A DNA stretch of 64,000 bases from Allacma fusca (taxonomy: Eukaryota > Arthropoda > Collembola > Symphypleona > Sminthuridae): assembly GCA_947179485.1 (NCBI GenBank), contig OX359249.1, forward strand, positions 42,208,250-42,272,249. Direction: 5' to 3'. The notes below the pieces were generated by a model. That model made no database searches. It saw only the letters and a program-made list of their open reading frames with translations, and had not been told where the DNA came from. Below are positions 1 through 12,879 of the stretch, in pieces. Made by a program: the position numbers and the translations under genes. Within the stretch, counting starts at the first letter, position 1. The number at the start of each line of letters is the position of its first letter.

Positions 1-73
1 AACCATTTTGCTCATTGCAGCAAAAGGTTTCAAAATACCCAAGGGCTAGAATGACACAAGCATAAATGTTAAA

Positions 74-88
74 ACACACACACACACA
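74..88. repeat. (CA)n microsatellite
   Basis: Short uninterrupted AC tract, 15 bases. Confidence 0.85.
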
Positions 89-791
89 TAAGTTTCACAA
101 TTCATTATGAAAGTTCAACCACCAGAGGTTTTTTCCCCTCCCTCTTATATATTTATAAAGAGCCTGACACGTTCAGACACTCTTCACCAAGTGTATAATT
201 TCCTTGATAAGCCCAATACTTACTCTCTCGAAAGGAAATAACACTTTTCCCCCCGGACTGACTCACGCCATAGCAGGCTTTTCGAGAACTCGGTCAAGTT
301 TTAATTTAAACTCACAAACAATGCCATGGTCACAGGTACGCTCCTATTTTCGGTAAGTTTCATCATTTCCTCTTCGGAATGAGTGTAAATTTTACCCCAC
401 TACTTTTCATACGGGCAATAGGAGCACCCCAGTCACCGCATTTATGAACGGACGACCAGTAATGTATGAAAATTTTAGGGAAAACATGGAGATGCCGATG
501 CCTACAGTATTTCTATAGAGAGCCTTTACTTCCGTTTTGGTGAAGTTGCTTCAAACTAAAAGGCTCCATGGACTGGAACTGTATCACGGGCGTGAGAAGT
601 AGAAGTGCACGCATTAATTACAACCACCTTTTGGGTAGATGTAAGCCATTTCGAAACTATGTAAATATAACAAATATGTCCGTCATGATTTTCACAGGCT
701 ACACTAGCGTTCTTATGAATCCGTGGCAAACAGAATAATTAATAAATGTAACGTGTACATATTACAGTGGGAGGTTAGCAACGGTAGTCCA

Positions 792-797
<6 letters not shown>

Positions 798-841
<44 letters not shown>
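798..841. repeat. (GA)n microsatellite
   Basis: Uninterrupted GA tract of 44 bases, among the longest pure dinucleotide runs in the window. Confidence 0.95.
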
Positions 842-846
<5 letters not shown>

Positions 847-2415
847 GTAGGGAAAGCTCAAATGTAAAGAGAAAGCATCAAGTATCAGTTTAGAAGGGCA
901 TTGTATATAGATGCTGCACTCAAGAGAGGACTCACAGATTAATTTCCGTCAGCTCAAGAATTCCACCATTTCACAAATCATGGGCTTGCAAAGGAGCCCA
1001 GTTTTCAGCTACTGAAGTACTTCAAGTGTGTGCATGTACGTAGTGTAAATTGCATAACACACACAAGTACACTCACATTCTGTCACGTTTTCACCTCCGT
1101 TGCTTCCCACATCATTCTCTCTGTCTCCCATCTCACAGCTTAGTGTCCAGTTGTGTATATATGAGCACTGAATCACTCAACATAGTTTGATTCAAAAAGC
1201 ATGAAATGTTATCGTGAATAATTTATCTTCTGTCCTGAAATCTTCAGATTTTAATATTTTCCTGCTCAGCGTCCTGCTCACTACCACTAGATACCACTGA
1301 CGTCAGTTACCACTGACGTTATCACAACTGATCCCTCGCATTAGCTTTCATGTGGAAGGGAGCCTTCTCACTCATTGCTTTGCCCAGATTGGCTTGAGCT
1401 ACTCGGAGTTACTATAAGGAAGAAATTACACTATTTGATATCTGTACTGACGCCTCTCTTCCCCCTTGTGTGATGGGATGGTGCAATATAGTAACTTTAG
1501 TAATAATTTCCAAAATAATTACCCTTTCTCACATATTTGTAATTGTACTCATTAGGGTTGACAAGCTCCGAAGGAGATATCTCTCGTCAGGTCCACTGAA
1601 GCGTTAGAGTTATTGAGCGAAGAGTTATTATATAGCGTTAGATGGGGATTGTCTAAATCTGGGGTACATGCTCCATGCCATTTTATAAGAATGGTCTTAA
1701 TACTTTCACTATGTGAGCTCTGTAGTATGAAGATTGCTTTCCCACATAATTGTGCACCCCTTTTGGGAAATTTTTGAGAGGAGTGTACATACATGCACAG
1801 AAAAGAAGTAAATTCAGTGAAAGGAATAAATTCAGTGAAATTGTTGCTTTTCTTTGCTTATATGCTCACAGGAGATAGAGAATTTCTTTACAACTCTGCT
1901 TATTGCATCAGCTTTCCTATTGCGGTCATATTTTCATCCCATGGACAGCATTAATTTTCATAAATCATTCTGAGCAAATGGTAATGTAAAATTCTTGCTT
2001 TCACTATTTATTCAAGGGGTTTCAAATGCTTACAAAACCTTTTTCAAGCCTTCGTGTGAACATGGGCTGTGGGGTTCGGAAATTGTTCATGGAATCATCC
2101 CGTGGTTTACATTACAATCTCTGGCCTGCTTCTGGGAGTACATAAATAACTAAGATCTCGGCTTGATGTAACATAAAATCCCAGAACAGTCTATTCAGGC
2201 TCAAACGCATTAGGGACGATTGGTTAGGAGCTTAATAAACAGTGTGGATGCAGTCGAGTCTAACGGGCCTACATGTATGATGATGATGTCTGTTGGGAGT
2301 TTATGTTCTCACAGAAATTACACATGGGAAGAGGTACCCGAGGAAAGCATTGATTTACTTGTTATCTTTTGTACTAGGAAAACAGACAGTGTGAAAATAA
2401 AGTATGAGTGCTTAC

Positions 2416-2622
2416 TTCCTTCCTCGCAGTCGTGATCTGGTACTTCACACCCATAGACTAGGATGGCGGGGGCAACATGTTTTGTGCAAAATTTGCTTCC
2501 GGTCGGACATTCTTGCAAATGTTCTTTGGTGAGGTTGAGACAAGGTGTAACGGAACTCACCGAGCTTTTGTACAAGCCACATTGGTAGCACTTGATTGAA
2601 TTCACGGTTCCCACAGCAACAA
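2416..2622 (-). CDS. Ly6/three-finger (quiver-like) protein, cysteine-rich exon 2 (partial gene)
   Basis: This exon encodes the end of a signal peptide and the first part of a Ly6/uPAR three-finger domain. Seen: the minus strand reads VVAVGTVNSIKCYQCG and then runs to a GSKFC segment and a final DCEEG. Seven cysteines follow the leader, opening with the family's C-x2-C pair (KCYQC). The acceptor is TTTACAG (2623-2629) and the donor is GTAAGC at 2415-2410. The exon is phase 1 at both ends, and reading upstream through the acceptor meets a stop before any ATG, so a separate start exon is needed. Known: such proteins are small, secreted or GPI-anchored, and end with a CC/CxC-x2-D-x-CN motif. That ending is absent from positions 1-2415 on this strand, so the last exon lies beyond the left edge. 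Which family member it is, and its partner (channel, receptor or junction), cannot be told. Confidence 0.8.
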
Positions 2623-3717
2623 CTGTAAATAAAGGGGAGAAAAGTCATTTAGATAAAATTATTATTATTCCAAATGGGGAAAGAGTTTGCTCTTTTCTTA
2701 AACTTAACTCCCTCACTTACAAGTCCCTATTATTACTAATAATAATCAAATTGTGGCATGGGTAATTAAAATGGATTCCAAAGAACCCTGCACAAATCAA
2801 GAAATGATTTCTCCAGGGAAATCCTAAATTATCACTGGATCCTATACGATGTCTAGAAACCATGAAGTTCACCGTCATTATTATCTCAATATGTGACTAG
2901 GAGAATAATGAGTTTACTCTCCCAATAGTAAGTTTATGACACCTTACAATACTATTATTCCTTCGTGGATGTGGGGAACGACTGCCTTTATTTCCCCAAG
3001 ATTGAAGGCCTGAGAAGTTCATGGAGAGACGAACTTTCTTATGAATCTATGAAATAGACACCCGGCGTGACTACAAAGGCTTTGGAGAGCTTGAACCCAG
3101 AGTCGATGTCAATAATGAATGTATGTACATGTACATAATTACCTCCGTAATGTTACATCATAATTTAAAGTTTGGGCTCCAACCTCTTGTTTTGATGATC
3201 AAGTCGTTCACGAAACATTGTCCAACTTCAAAGTCTTGGGCTATGAAAATCTTTTGAGAGTAACGTGTAATAGTGTGCAGGAATCACAACAGTGAGTCAA
3301 CAAATAGAGTCAGAAAGCCTGTTAATACATTCCAATTTCCTCCCTTAATTTCCTTCGGTTATCACATAAATATTTTCTCATGCGAATCGCTTGCAAGGTC
3401 GGGGGAGATCCTCTAGTCTTAACTTGGACCAGCCACGTCTCAGGATGCGGCATGTGTACAAATATGTAAGTACATATGGGCACATCATTAAAAAGTTACC
3501 TCCTGCTCTTTTCAATTTCAGAAACTTGTTTACATTCGATAAATCCAAGACAATACGACAACAAATAAGGGAGAGTAGGAACGCCGACGCCTAAGATGGT
3601 CTTAACTTTTATACAGTAAATTTCCCACATCGTGGTTTCTTCTTCGATATCATTCCCTCTATACTGGCCGGATTGGAACCTCCCCAGTATTTTGCCCTGC
3701 TAAAGGTGCACAGTGTG

Positions 3718-3737
3718 TAGTAGTAGTAGTAGTAGTA
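3718..3737. repeat. (TAG)n microsatellite
   Basis: Six TAG units followed by TATAAAA. Confidence 0.9.
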
Positions 3738-4016
3738 TAAAATGGCATCATCTCCATATAGCCTCAGGTGTTTTGCCATACCTCGGGAACCACTCCATAG
3801 GAAATCGACTGTAGGAGCAAATGCTTTTAAGTATCCTCTTATTTTTCCCCCTCCTTTCTTAATCAGACTTTGCGGAACTTTTACTCATTAATACAGCGTA
3901 TGAAGCATGAAGCTGAATGTAAATCTTTCCTATGCTATGGTACCGTCAGTACGCCTTTGCATAGAAGTTACCATACTCATGGTGCTATCTACGACAAAAT
4001 AGATACATAAATATAC

Positions 4017-4041
4017 AGAGAGAGAGAGAGAGAGAGAGAGA
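4017..4041. repeat. (AG)n microsatellite
   Basis: Twelve AG units, about 275 bp left of the LTR element. Confidence 0.9.
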
Positions 4042-4315
4042 TTTAGTGCCGCAATAATTTCCCTGCAGGGAGCCAAGCTCTCAAATAATAAAGGGTAAGG
4101 TGGTATCTTAAAGTGTCAGAGTATATCAATACTTCCCTTATGGTTTTTCAAATGCTTCATGTACGAAGCAACCAAATGAGTAACCATTGCTGGGAATAAA
4201 TCCCTCTAAAAAGCTTGTACTCCTGCTGTTGTTTCCAGTCCCGCATCAAAATAAAATGTTCTGGGGATTATTATGCAAAGAAAAGCGTAATTTGTAACTG
4301 TATGTATCTACATAT

Positions 4316-4642
4316 TGTCATGATCCAGCTACGCTTTATCATTGCCGCTCGTCATCACAGAGTGAAGACGGTTTGGTGTCACGGCTACGCGCCGCGCTTA
4401 TTGACGATTGTTGCTTATTGAAGATAATTATTATTATTGAAAATATAAATTGACTGAAAAAGTCAATATTACTAATATTTATTTTATAAAATGCCAGAAT
4501 GGCAATTGTAATGCTATAAGCATTGAGTTAATGTAAAATGTACTGCGGAGCCTGTGGACTCTGACTGATCCTGTCATTCTAGGTTAAGTTTTCTTCGAAT
4601 AAAGACGTACCTCTCTTATTATAATTTCCTCTTATCTCGACA
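4316..4642 (+). repeat. 5' LTR (327 bp)
   Basis: It begins TGTCATGATCC and ends ATCTCGACA. It is followed directly by GGTGCGGGGT (4643-4652), which sits where a tRNA primer-binding site belongs, although the canonical TGG start is not present. It contains AATAAA at 4598-4603. Confidence 0.9.
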
Positions 4643-4883
4643 GGTGCGGGGTAAGATTATCTCGTTTAAAACTACCCTCCCGTTTCCCTGAATTTGGTAT
4701 TATTTACCGTTAATTTCCCTACGTTTTCGTGAGCTACATTCCCAAAATTCCCATTTCTCCCGAATAAATTACCCCCCCCCCACATTTTCCGATTTGCATC
4801 GACCTTCGCGGACTGTTCGAGGCCACTCCATGTCCCTGGGCTACGAAAGAAGCTACCGATTCCCTCTGGCGCTAATAGGATAA

Positions 4884-5084
4884 GGACCAAGTCTGTTACC
4901 CCATCCCCGGCTGCTCCCGTCGTCATTTCATCCCCACAGGCTCCCCGCTAGGCTAAGGAAGCGACCAGATGTGTTGAATGCCGCCCTTCGATCGAGCCGA
5001 AAACCTGCGAACCCGTCGGAAGATCCGTTGGAGGAAGATGCTGAGGAGGAGTCCCCCACCCACCCCAGGTGGGTCATGTCATGA
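4884..5084 (+). pseudogene. Possible C-terminal tail of an LTR-element pol, remnant
   Basis: One frame is open from after the TAA at 4881-4883 to a TGA at 5082-5084, ending 8 bp inside the 3' LTR. Its 66 codons are basic in the middle (ARLRKRPDVLN, then RSSRKP) and acidic at the end (EDPLEEDAEEE). Inference: this composition and the position against the 3' LTR resemble the variable tails after the integrase in gypsy-type pol proteins. No catalytic domain (protease, RT, RNase H or integrase core) is present. It could also be non-coding. Confidence 0.35.
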
Positions 5085-5403
5085 TCCAGCTACGCTTTAT
5101 CATTGCCGCTCGTCATCACAGAGTGAAGACGGTTTGGTGTCACGGCTACGCGCCGCGCTTATTGACGATTGTTGCTTATTGAAGATAATTATTATTATTG
5201 AAAATATAAATTGACTGAAAAAGTCAATATTACTAATATTTATTTTATAAAATGCCAGAATGGCAATTGTAATGCTATAAGCATTGAGTTAATGTAAAAT
5301 GTACTGCGGAGCCTGTGGACTCTGACTGATCCTGTCATTCTAGGTTAAGTTTTCTTCGAATAAAGACGTACCTCTCTTATTATAATTTCCTCTTATCTCG
5401 ACA
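5077..5403 (+). repeat. 3' LTR (327 bp)
   Basis: Same length and apparently the same sequence as the copy at 4316-4642. The bases just before it are C-rich, but a purine-rich stretch lies at about 5028-5052 and could be a displaced or degraded polypurine tract. ATAT follows at 5404-5407. Confidence 0.9.
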
Positions 5404-6990
5404 ATATGTAGGGGAAATTATCACTTACAACTTTCTACTGGCTATGGGTCTTAACCGCAGCTATTTTAGTGCTAAAAAGTTTTGAGGCAAAGAATCCCAG
5501 TGATTTGAGAACTATTTATCTTAAGAAGCTCTAATGGGCCCTCAAAAGTAAGTCCTAAGCAGGTTCCTCAAGAATTTGGACGGCTCAAGGAGAAGAGAAA
5601 ACGCGGAGGGACGGAGCCGCGTGCGCATAGTTCTTTTCTTTTCAAAAAATGCCATTTAGTCATAACAGAGGAACAAGACATAGGGACAGAATCCACCTTA
5701 TACTCCCGACGAACTTACTCAAGGAGAACGTCAAGGAACACTCACAATTAGGCTCTCCACACTTTCCCACTTTTCTCTATCAGGGACTGCTGCACTTGAG
5801 TGAAATAGAAAAAAAAACTTTTTCCAACAATTCTTACTTCCTCGGACGGTTTCAATTTCCCCAATTGACCATACAATTTTCCTGTAACCCAACTCCATAG
5901 AAGGGAATTCGGTGTCGTCACAATAGAAACTGTTACTTTTACAAGCATCATAAGTTTATGACAATTTGAAAGAATTTTTTCTCCAAATGATATTTTATAA
6001 AAATTGTAAAGGAAGTGAAATTGGAAACGCTTTAAAATGTGCAACTATCCCAATTGGAATTCTCTAGCCGGGGAGATTGTAAACACGGGTGTTGAATTAT
6101 TTAAGTTGAATCTGCGCTCAAAGCGATACAATAAAGAAGCCCAACGATTCTTTTTGAGAGAAAAATCAATTACAGGAACTCCGGCACGAATCCTTTGAAC
6201 ATAAGGTTTTCATAATTCTTAGGCAATAATTTATCCGCGTTTGTGTGTTTTATTTGAACTTTTTTTTTCCTACGCAGGTGGATGAAACTACTATTATATA
6301 TATCTATCTACCTACGTACTTTATGCCCTTATCCTTACATATGTAAGCTCAGAGAGCGAGAGACCGTGGAAGGATAAACTTTATGAAAATGAAATGATTC
6401 CCCCAAAAAATAAAGTTTCTCTCTAAAAAATCAATTGGAGGGTTCGTCCTAAGCTATGGAGAGATGGAACTTTCCCCACACCACTTGGAATCCTCATGTC
6501 TGACTCTCTGCCCCAGCACTGATTTCACTAATACTCACTGGATTTTTTCCTCCGTCTCCTCTGACGTCCCACTTCCATTTGTATGCGTTACCAATTAGAT
6601 GCGAACCCTTGATCGGGTATTTGTGGGAAGATTGTCCTCTTTGACTTTGAAAAATGATTGGAATGCCTAAGGCACCATAGATTTAGGACTTCTCATGAGC
6701 ACACCCGGACTTTTTTTTTCGAGTCTACAGGACAGACTGAGAGGATTGCAGACGGGGGGAAATATATGATTATTAGTGGGAGTCTCTCTCTCTCCTCTGG
6801 ACGTCTTCCAGTCTATTTCCTACATCTTTCCTGTGTCAAAAGTGTAAACGTGTAGCCCAAAGGGAGGACTGGAGTAGAATTTTAACCACGTGCCCTCCTC
6901 TGGAAGGGATATTGAGCAAGGCCTTAAGTAATAGAAGAGGCTTCTATTGTTAACTCGGGGAGGTTCCTATGAGTAGACTTACAAATGCAG

Positions 6991-7006
6991 ATACATACAT
7001 ACATAC
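6991..7006. repeat. (ATAC)n tract
   Basis: Four tandem ATAC units; similar TACATA/GTATGT motifs recur across the intron. Confidence 0.7.
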
Positions 7007-10000
7007 TTACGTACATGTTCCCAGTCACATTTATGTGGACACGTATGATCTCTAAATGTGTAGATATATATGTACTAACCATACATATTTAAAATCATGG
7101 AGTACCATTTGGTGAGCAGGGAAATTTTTGCTGCATATTTTGGCTCTCTCTTTGCTGAAGTAGCAATTTAGCCTCTTTCAAATCTAGTGCAGAATAGAAC
7201 TCGAGCAAAATAGTTTTTGTATATTTTCCATTGCAAGGCGTTGGTGAGTTGACTTCCCATCTGCATGGATTTGGTCTTTCCCTCGAATTTACTTTGCGGG
7301 TTTTGGATCCACTTATGTACACAATATTGACGAAAATCCCGTTGAGCTTGAATACAAAGATCACGGGAATGGACTGTATCATAAAAAGAAAGGACTTCCA
7401 TTCTTTTTTTGCTAAGTAAAATTTCCCGTGTGGTCAAGTGTAGTTTGAGGTCCTTGCACGGATGAGTCAGCACGTTTGCCACAGAGAAACTTTCGAACAT
7501 GTCTTTCAGCATGGATTTGTTTGAGTAGAAGAATGCACTACCACACTATGAGGGGACCTCATGGATCCGGAAACTACTTCTATGGTTGCTCTTTGAATCC
7601 AGGAGAGGAGTAAGGTTAAGAGATAGTGTTATTTTTCAGTCTTATTCTCGCAATCCTGTCTCTCTCCCTACCCCTGGTCCTGTCGCTAGTGCAGAATTTT
7701 GGTTGACAGGGGCATCAAGTTTAATGTCTGCCTATTCCATCCAGAAATGAAAGAGGCTTCGTAGATAAAAAGATATTCAGGATTATAGGAATGAAAGTGG
7801 GTTTCAGTCTCGTTGTTCTCTCTTCCACTCGCTCCAGCCCTAGACTCTCCTATATCGTTCGACATTCTACTAGGGACAGCGGCAAGGGGATCTTGTTTGT
7901 GTCTCAATTTCATCAACGAACCGAGATTTGAAATCCGGGGTTTTATTCGAGTCATGATGCTCATCCAGTCCAGCAGGCTCGCATGACTTATAGAAATCAC
8001 CCGGTTTGTTGTCAAACTTCACCCAAAATATCTCTGCTTACGTCTCTTATCACGTCCCGTCTCATCATCATTACAAAACCCTCTTGGCACATTCATTCAC
8101 TTACATGGTTCATCTTACTCTCTCCTCTCTCCCTGGCTCTTCCCCTCTCGAGCCCACGATCAGCTTTGTCATCAACAGTAAAATCCAAATACTTAAAACA
8201 ACGGAACTCACCTCCCTTCCGCACTAAATGACGTCTGCTATGTACTCCAACAATATGACAAGTCAACATAAACTACACCAATTGCTCTCCATCAACGACA
8301 ATCGTCCTTTTAGTGAGCAGCCGGAGTGTCGTTAAAATGACATGACAATATTTACAAACTCCAACTACCTCTACCATCTACCGCTTGTCCTACATAGTAA
8401 GTGTCTATTAAAAATGAACGAAGTCACAGAGTCTCTCACGTCCAACCAGTTCAGGTCCGAAGGTCAAGGAGTGTCAGTTACGTCACCCCTGCTAAGAATG
8501 CGAGTCAAGTGGGAAGAGACATTAATTTTGGCACTTGTGGAGACTCTTGGAGTATTTATCAATACACATGTGTCTCGCCCATATCATGACCTCATCGATT
8601 GAATCACTCCAGAGAATAGCAATTTACTCTGGGTTTCCAACTGATTATATACATACATGTTGTCTGTAAGTAAGTCCGGGTGAAATAGGTAGAACCAACA
8701 CCCAATTTCTAACTAAATCCCTTAAATCCTTCTGATGAAGTTAACTTGAGCCAATGGGCTGACCAGACCCGCTGGGGAAATGAGATTAGCCGAAAATGCT
8801 GACAGAGGTGGGCAAGGAGCCAGTAGGGTTTCGGGCGGAGGGAAACTTTTTCCGTGAGGCTCGACCATATTTTATAAAACAGTAACAATACCTCATACCA
8901 TCGGACCAATGGATCCTAGCAGCAGGCTAGCTTCCGGGGAAAGTCTGATATAAATTAGAAAGTGACGGTGAAAGCCTTTTTTTTAGCTCCGTCCCATCAG
9001 CACCTTTTACAACTGACAATTAAGCTAATCGTGAGTAATTTTGAAAGCTTTGTGTAGACAGCATCATAAGCACTTTTTATTTGTGTGCAGTAAATTAATT
9101 TTTATCGCTTTTACTTTTCATAAATATTCATACCCAACTGCTCTTCATTACTCATGGGGAAATCCGTACGTAGATATGTGAAGTACGGATATCTATGTCT
9201 AATCAGTGTATATAAGGAATGTGCATGCATGCAGTTACATCCACATACATACATACGTAGCACGTATTTAGTGTGTATCCCTGTTTACTATGTTTTTTTT
9301 GAGAATTCTCATGGGCAAGTATGTACTACAAAAAAAAATAGCAATTTTGAACGTAGCTGCTCTTAGTAGTCGCGGATCTGGTAGCAGTAATTTATAGCCA
9401 CGTGTATTGCATCCTTGGTTATGTAACCATTGGAAATTTAAGAGAGTGCAGAGTAGACGAATACCGACAGTACACTCGAATGTATGTATGTACATAAGGT
9501 TCCGATTGTATGTATTTTGTGGATCGATGCTAAGTTTTTTACGGCTACAATCTTTCCTTGGCATTTAATTATCTCCAAATGTGAGCGTGGGAGATGAGAA
9601 GAATCACTATGGAATTCCTATATTATAGTTTGCACACTTGAGTTATTTTCAGAGGCAATAATAGCTACTCTTTGAGGTTCAATTTTATCTGTAAGCCTTG
9701 GAACCAATACATTTCATCCCTCTTCTGGGGCCTCTAACATACAGGATGTATAGCTATTTCTAAATTATTTTCAGCTCAACATTGGTATCTATATGTAGAT
9801 GCATTTGACTACAGACTGGATCTGTGGGTATCTACATATGAGGAAATAATATACACTCAAATCATGTATCTATATCTATATATATGGGATCTACGGCTAG
9901 TGAAGATCTGTATATAATTAGTATTAATTAGGTCTATCAGTAATAATTAAAAGTCGTCAGCTCAGTAACAATATTAAATATGCTAATAGGAGTGTATTGT

Positions 10001-10655
10001 AACGGTTCGCTAATTGTAAGCCCTTGATTTGGGTTCACTATCGCACTATATTTAGCCCAGGCGTTTCATGTATGGGAGAACTGAGATAATTTGACTTTGA
10101 TTGCAATTTCCAATGATGGAAAATGACCCGAAAATCTCCCCCGGTGGTGGATGGGAAGCATCTATCCCAGGAAGCTATTTTAAAGTTGAGGAAAGTAATT
10201 AAATACTGTTTTGAGAGATGCGAATGAAAGTTAATTCATTCCTTTGACCAATGAAATACTGGCACCAGCACAAGACGTACATTCCACGGGTTGAAAGTGT
10301 ACATACAAATGTCAGAAACAGTATGAGTAGGGCTGTTCAGAGTCTAATTTAGGGTTGGTAGTAAACATGGAAGGAAGAGCTTTTTTAATTAATTAATTTA
10401 CCCAACACTACGGTGATGCTCCCAGTTGGGTGAGTGGGGGATAATGCAGTCGAAGAAATAACATACTTTTGAACTACATACCATTGTAGTTCTCCTGATG
10501 CATGAAATATCCCCGGAACTGGTCCTTGCAATAAATAAAGGAACGTCTGTTAGTTTCAGTTTGGTGAAGTGAATTTAATTAAAAGAAAATGGTACACAAT
10601 GGGGTCAGTATGGGATCAAGTAACCCATTGAGTACACCCGATGCCACACTATTTT

Positions 10656-10678
10656 TCTCTCTCTCTCTCTCTCTCTCT
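10656..10678. repeat. (TC)n microsatellite
   Basis: Pure TC tract of 23 bases. Confidence 0.9.
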
Positions 10679-10905
10679 TGTACACAAGAGCATTAAAAAC
10701 GCGAGAAATGTTTCTCCTGCAATAAAATTTTATCGCAATATGTGAGACTTCAAGTCCCAAAAGAGTACTGTATTTCCTTCTAAGAATTCCGTTGTGTATT
10801 CACGAGGAAACTTGTGCCCTTTCATAAATATATTTTGATTTAGAGTTAAGCCAGAGATTAGAAAGGGATTGATAATGTAAAGGCAACGTGCATTTATTCA
10901 CGGGA

Positions 10906-10921
10906 GTGTGTGTGTGTGTGT
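10906..10921. repeat. (GT)n microsatellite
   Basis: Eight GT units. Confidence 0.85.
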
Positions 10922-12843
10922 ATGTGGGGGCTCCTCGAAAGTACGCACGGAAATCCTGGTAGTCAATAGCCATTGGGGAAAGTTTTCTTACGGTCCTGGA
11001 GAAAGGAGATAAAGGCGAGGAGTAGTGAAAGCAAGAGAAAGGAGACGCAGCAGACTACCAAATACGAACTATGGATGGGACGGGCAATAATAGAACAAGT
11101 ATAAAACTGATGACAGCATGTTCCAATAGGGAAATATTTATGACTCTATTTTGAGTTACGACAGGAAAAATGAGGAAGCCGTAGGACCACAAAACGCCCG
11201 TAAAATCACTACCTTGAAAAACACATTTGAACTTATGTACGACGATAGGTCGGGGAGGAAAAAAAAGTAAATGGGAATAGTTGGAATTTCATTCTGCGGA
11301 CTTTTCGTTACTTCCGTGATTTATAATATCCCGTCCTCCCAGCTACCAGAATTTTTATTTGTTTTTTCCTTGTCACTTCCCCATAACTAATTCTCATTTG
11401 CAGTCCGTCCTATGTATAATACAAGCTGATTTCAAATAGGAATAATATGAAATGATGTATTTAATTCCCCATAGTGAGGACACTGAGACTTTAATAAGCG
11501 GATATGGGGATACTAAAACATTGATAAGCACTGAGCCTACTGCCTTTTTCAGAGTACTCAAGGCATGTGGATACTTTTATCCAAACACACCATAAATACA
11601 ATTTCCAGCTAAGCTTCAAGGAAATTCTAGGAAATAGATTGTCAGGAACAGCTGAAGAGAGGAAAAAAAATGAAATATTACTCGGAGGTAGGTACATGAT
11701 CCCTGTATTATTTTAATAACTTCAATATTAAGAAAGTCACCATACTCTGGGAAGTAGTTCCTAATGGCAAACTGCACAACTCCAACTGTATGCATCTGTC
11801 CTCACCGGGTTAAGTCAATAGTGCGAAAAGACAAGCTGGTTGTTTGCAACAGCGCACATGGATGTAAATAATCTAGATGAAAGGACGTGAGTGCAGTTCT
11901 TCTGTGAATGATGTGCGAAACTTGGTGGCTGGGGATGTGTGGAGTGCAGAGAGTTATGTTGGAGTATCCATAGGTTGGGAATTTTTCTCCTACTCTCTCT
12001 CTCACTCCCTGTCTCCATTACATAGGACTACAATGTTCCCTCAACCAACACTCCCCACGAAGGTACAACGGAGTAGACTGCTAAACCGTATATGGAAATC
12101 GATACGCAGTCATTTTACTTTTTGCAATCATCAGCAACTGCAACAAGAAATAGAATGGAAAAAAGAAAGAAGGAGTGTATGTGAAGAAGAAAGGAATCGT
12201 ACAAGTCCCGTCCAAGTCCCGACCATCCCTCCAAAAACAGGGAAATACATATTTGCACATGTATCATTTCCTGTGCTCCGAACACACCAACTCCCAGTGT
12301 CATGCATATAGTCCCTTGCTATCTTCAAAAAGCAAAGAAATAGGATTGGAAACTAGTTCCGCCGTATAAACTCTCGTCAATAGTATCAAGACACAAATGC
12401 GAGAGTATCTCCTTGCATTAACTCTAAGGAGCAAAACGGATGAGACTGGGTTTACGCCGAGTGAAATAGAAAAGAGAAGCAAGAAGGGGGGAAAAAAAGT
12501 AAAAAGAAAGTAAACCTTGAGCAGAGGAGAAAATAAGTATGGAAAAAGAAGCGAGCATTTTTTTTAAAGGAGTCATATACATAGTGTGGTAGCATTAGAC
12601 ACACCAATGTGGAATACCATCTGAGGCTATATATTTCTAACTTATTGCATTACTAGGAATGGACTGGTGTTCAATCGCATGGGATGGAATACTAGGCGGG
12701 GTAGTCTCCTCATAAAAAATTCCCTCCCTGAGTCAGTGGCTGAAGACAGAAAAAGTTGAACATGACCGAGGTCTGAGGGAAAAAGGAAGAAATACACCAA
12801 ATGTTTCCTTCCCATCCTCACCGATTCTATTTCCGGTCATTGC

Positions 12844-12879
12844 GTGTGTGTGTATGTGTGTGTGTGTGTGTGTTTGTGT
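12844..12879. repeat. (GT)n microsatellite, interrupted
   Basis: TG/GT tract with single-base interruptions (TGTATG, GTTTGT). Confidence 0.85.

Larger units (their letters stand above)
23..2415 (-). other. Intron of the Ly6-like gene, downstream of exon 2 (continues past the left edge)
   Basis: This stretch follows the donor GTAAGC at 2415-2410. I searched the minus strand for the Ly6 C-terminal pattern (D-x-C-N after paired cysteines) and found none, so the intron should exceed 2.4 kb. It holds a CA tract (74-88) and a long GA tract (798-841). Open frames such as 1552-1794 (minus) lack the expected cysteines. Confidence 0.5.
4316..5403 (+). mobile_element. Non-autonomous LTR retrotransposon with identical LTRs and 4-bp target duplication
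   Basis: Two direct repeats of 327 bp (4316-4642 and 5077-5403), base-for-base identical as far as I could compare them, flank a 434-bp interior. Both start TGTCATGATCC, end CTCGACA (TG...CA termini), and carry an AATAAA polyadenylation signal about 40 bases from their ends (4598-4603 and 5359-5364). ATAT precedes the left LTR (4312-4315) and follows the right one (5404-5407), giving a 4-bp target duplication as expected for Ty3/gypsy-type integrases. The interior is far too short for gag-pol, so mobilisation must have relied on an autonomous relative. Identical LTRs imply recent insertion or recent homogenisation. Orientation is set by AATAAA and by the pol-like tail. Confidence 0.88.

Noticed and set aside
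2445..2648. Minus-strand open frame starting MTFLPFIYSCCCGN
   Set aside because: It reads the Ly6 exon in the wrong frame and through the splice acceptor; the correct frame shows the C-x2-C three-finger pattern.
4672..4926. 84-codon minus-strand frame inside the LTR element
   Set aside because: Antisense to the element's orientation, glycine-rich because of a C tract, with no domain.
7168..7512. 114-codon minus-strand frame
   Set aside because: No family motif, non-coding surroundings and a competing overlapping frame at 7095-7382.
11877..12311. 144-codon plus-strand frame
   Set aside because: Overlapped by four similar frames on both strands and without recognisable domains or splice borders; consistent with chance.
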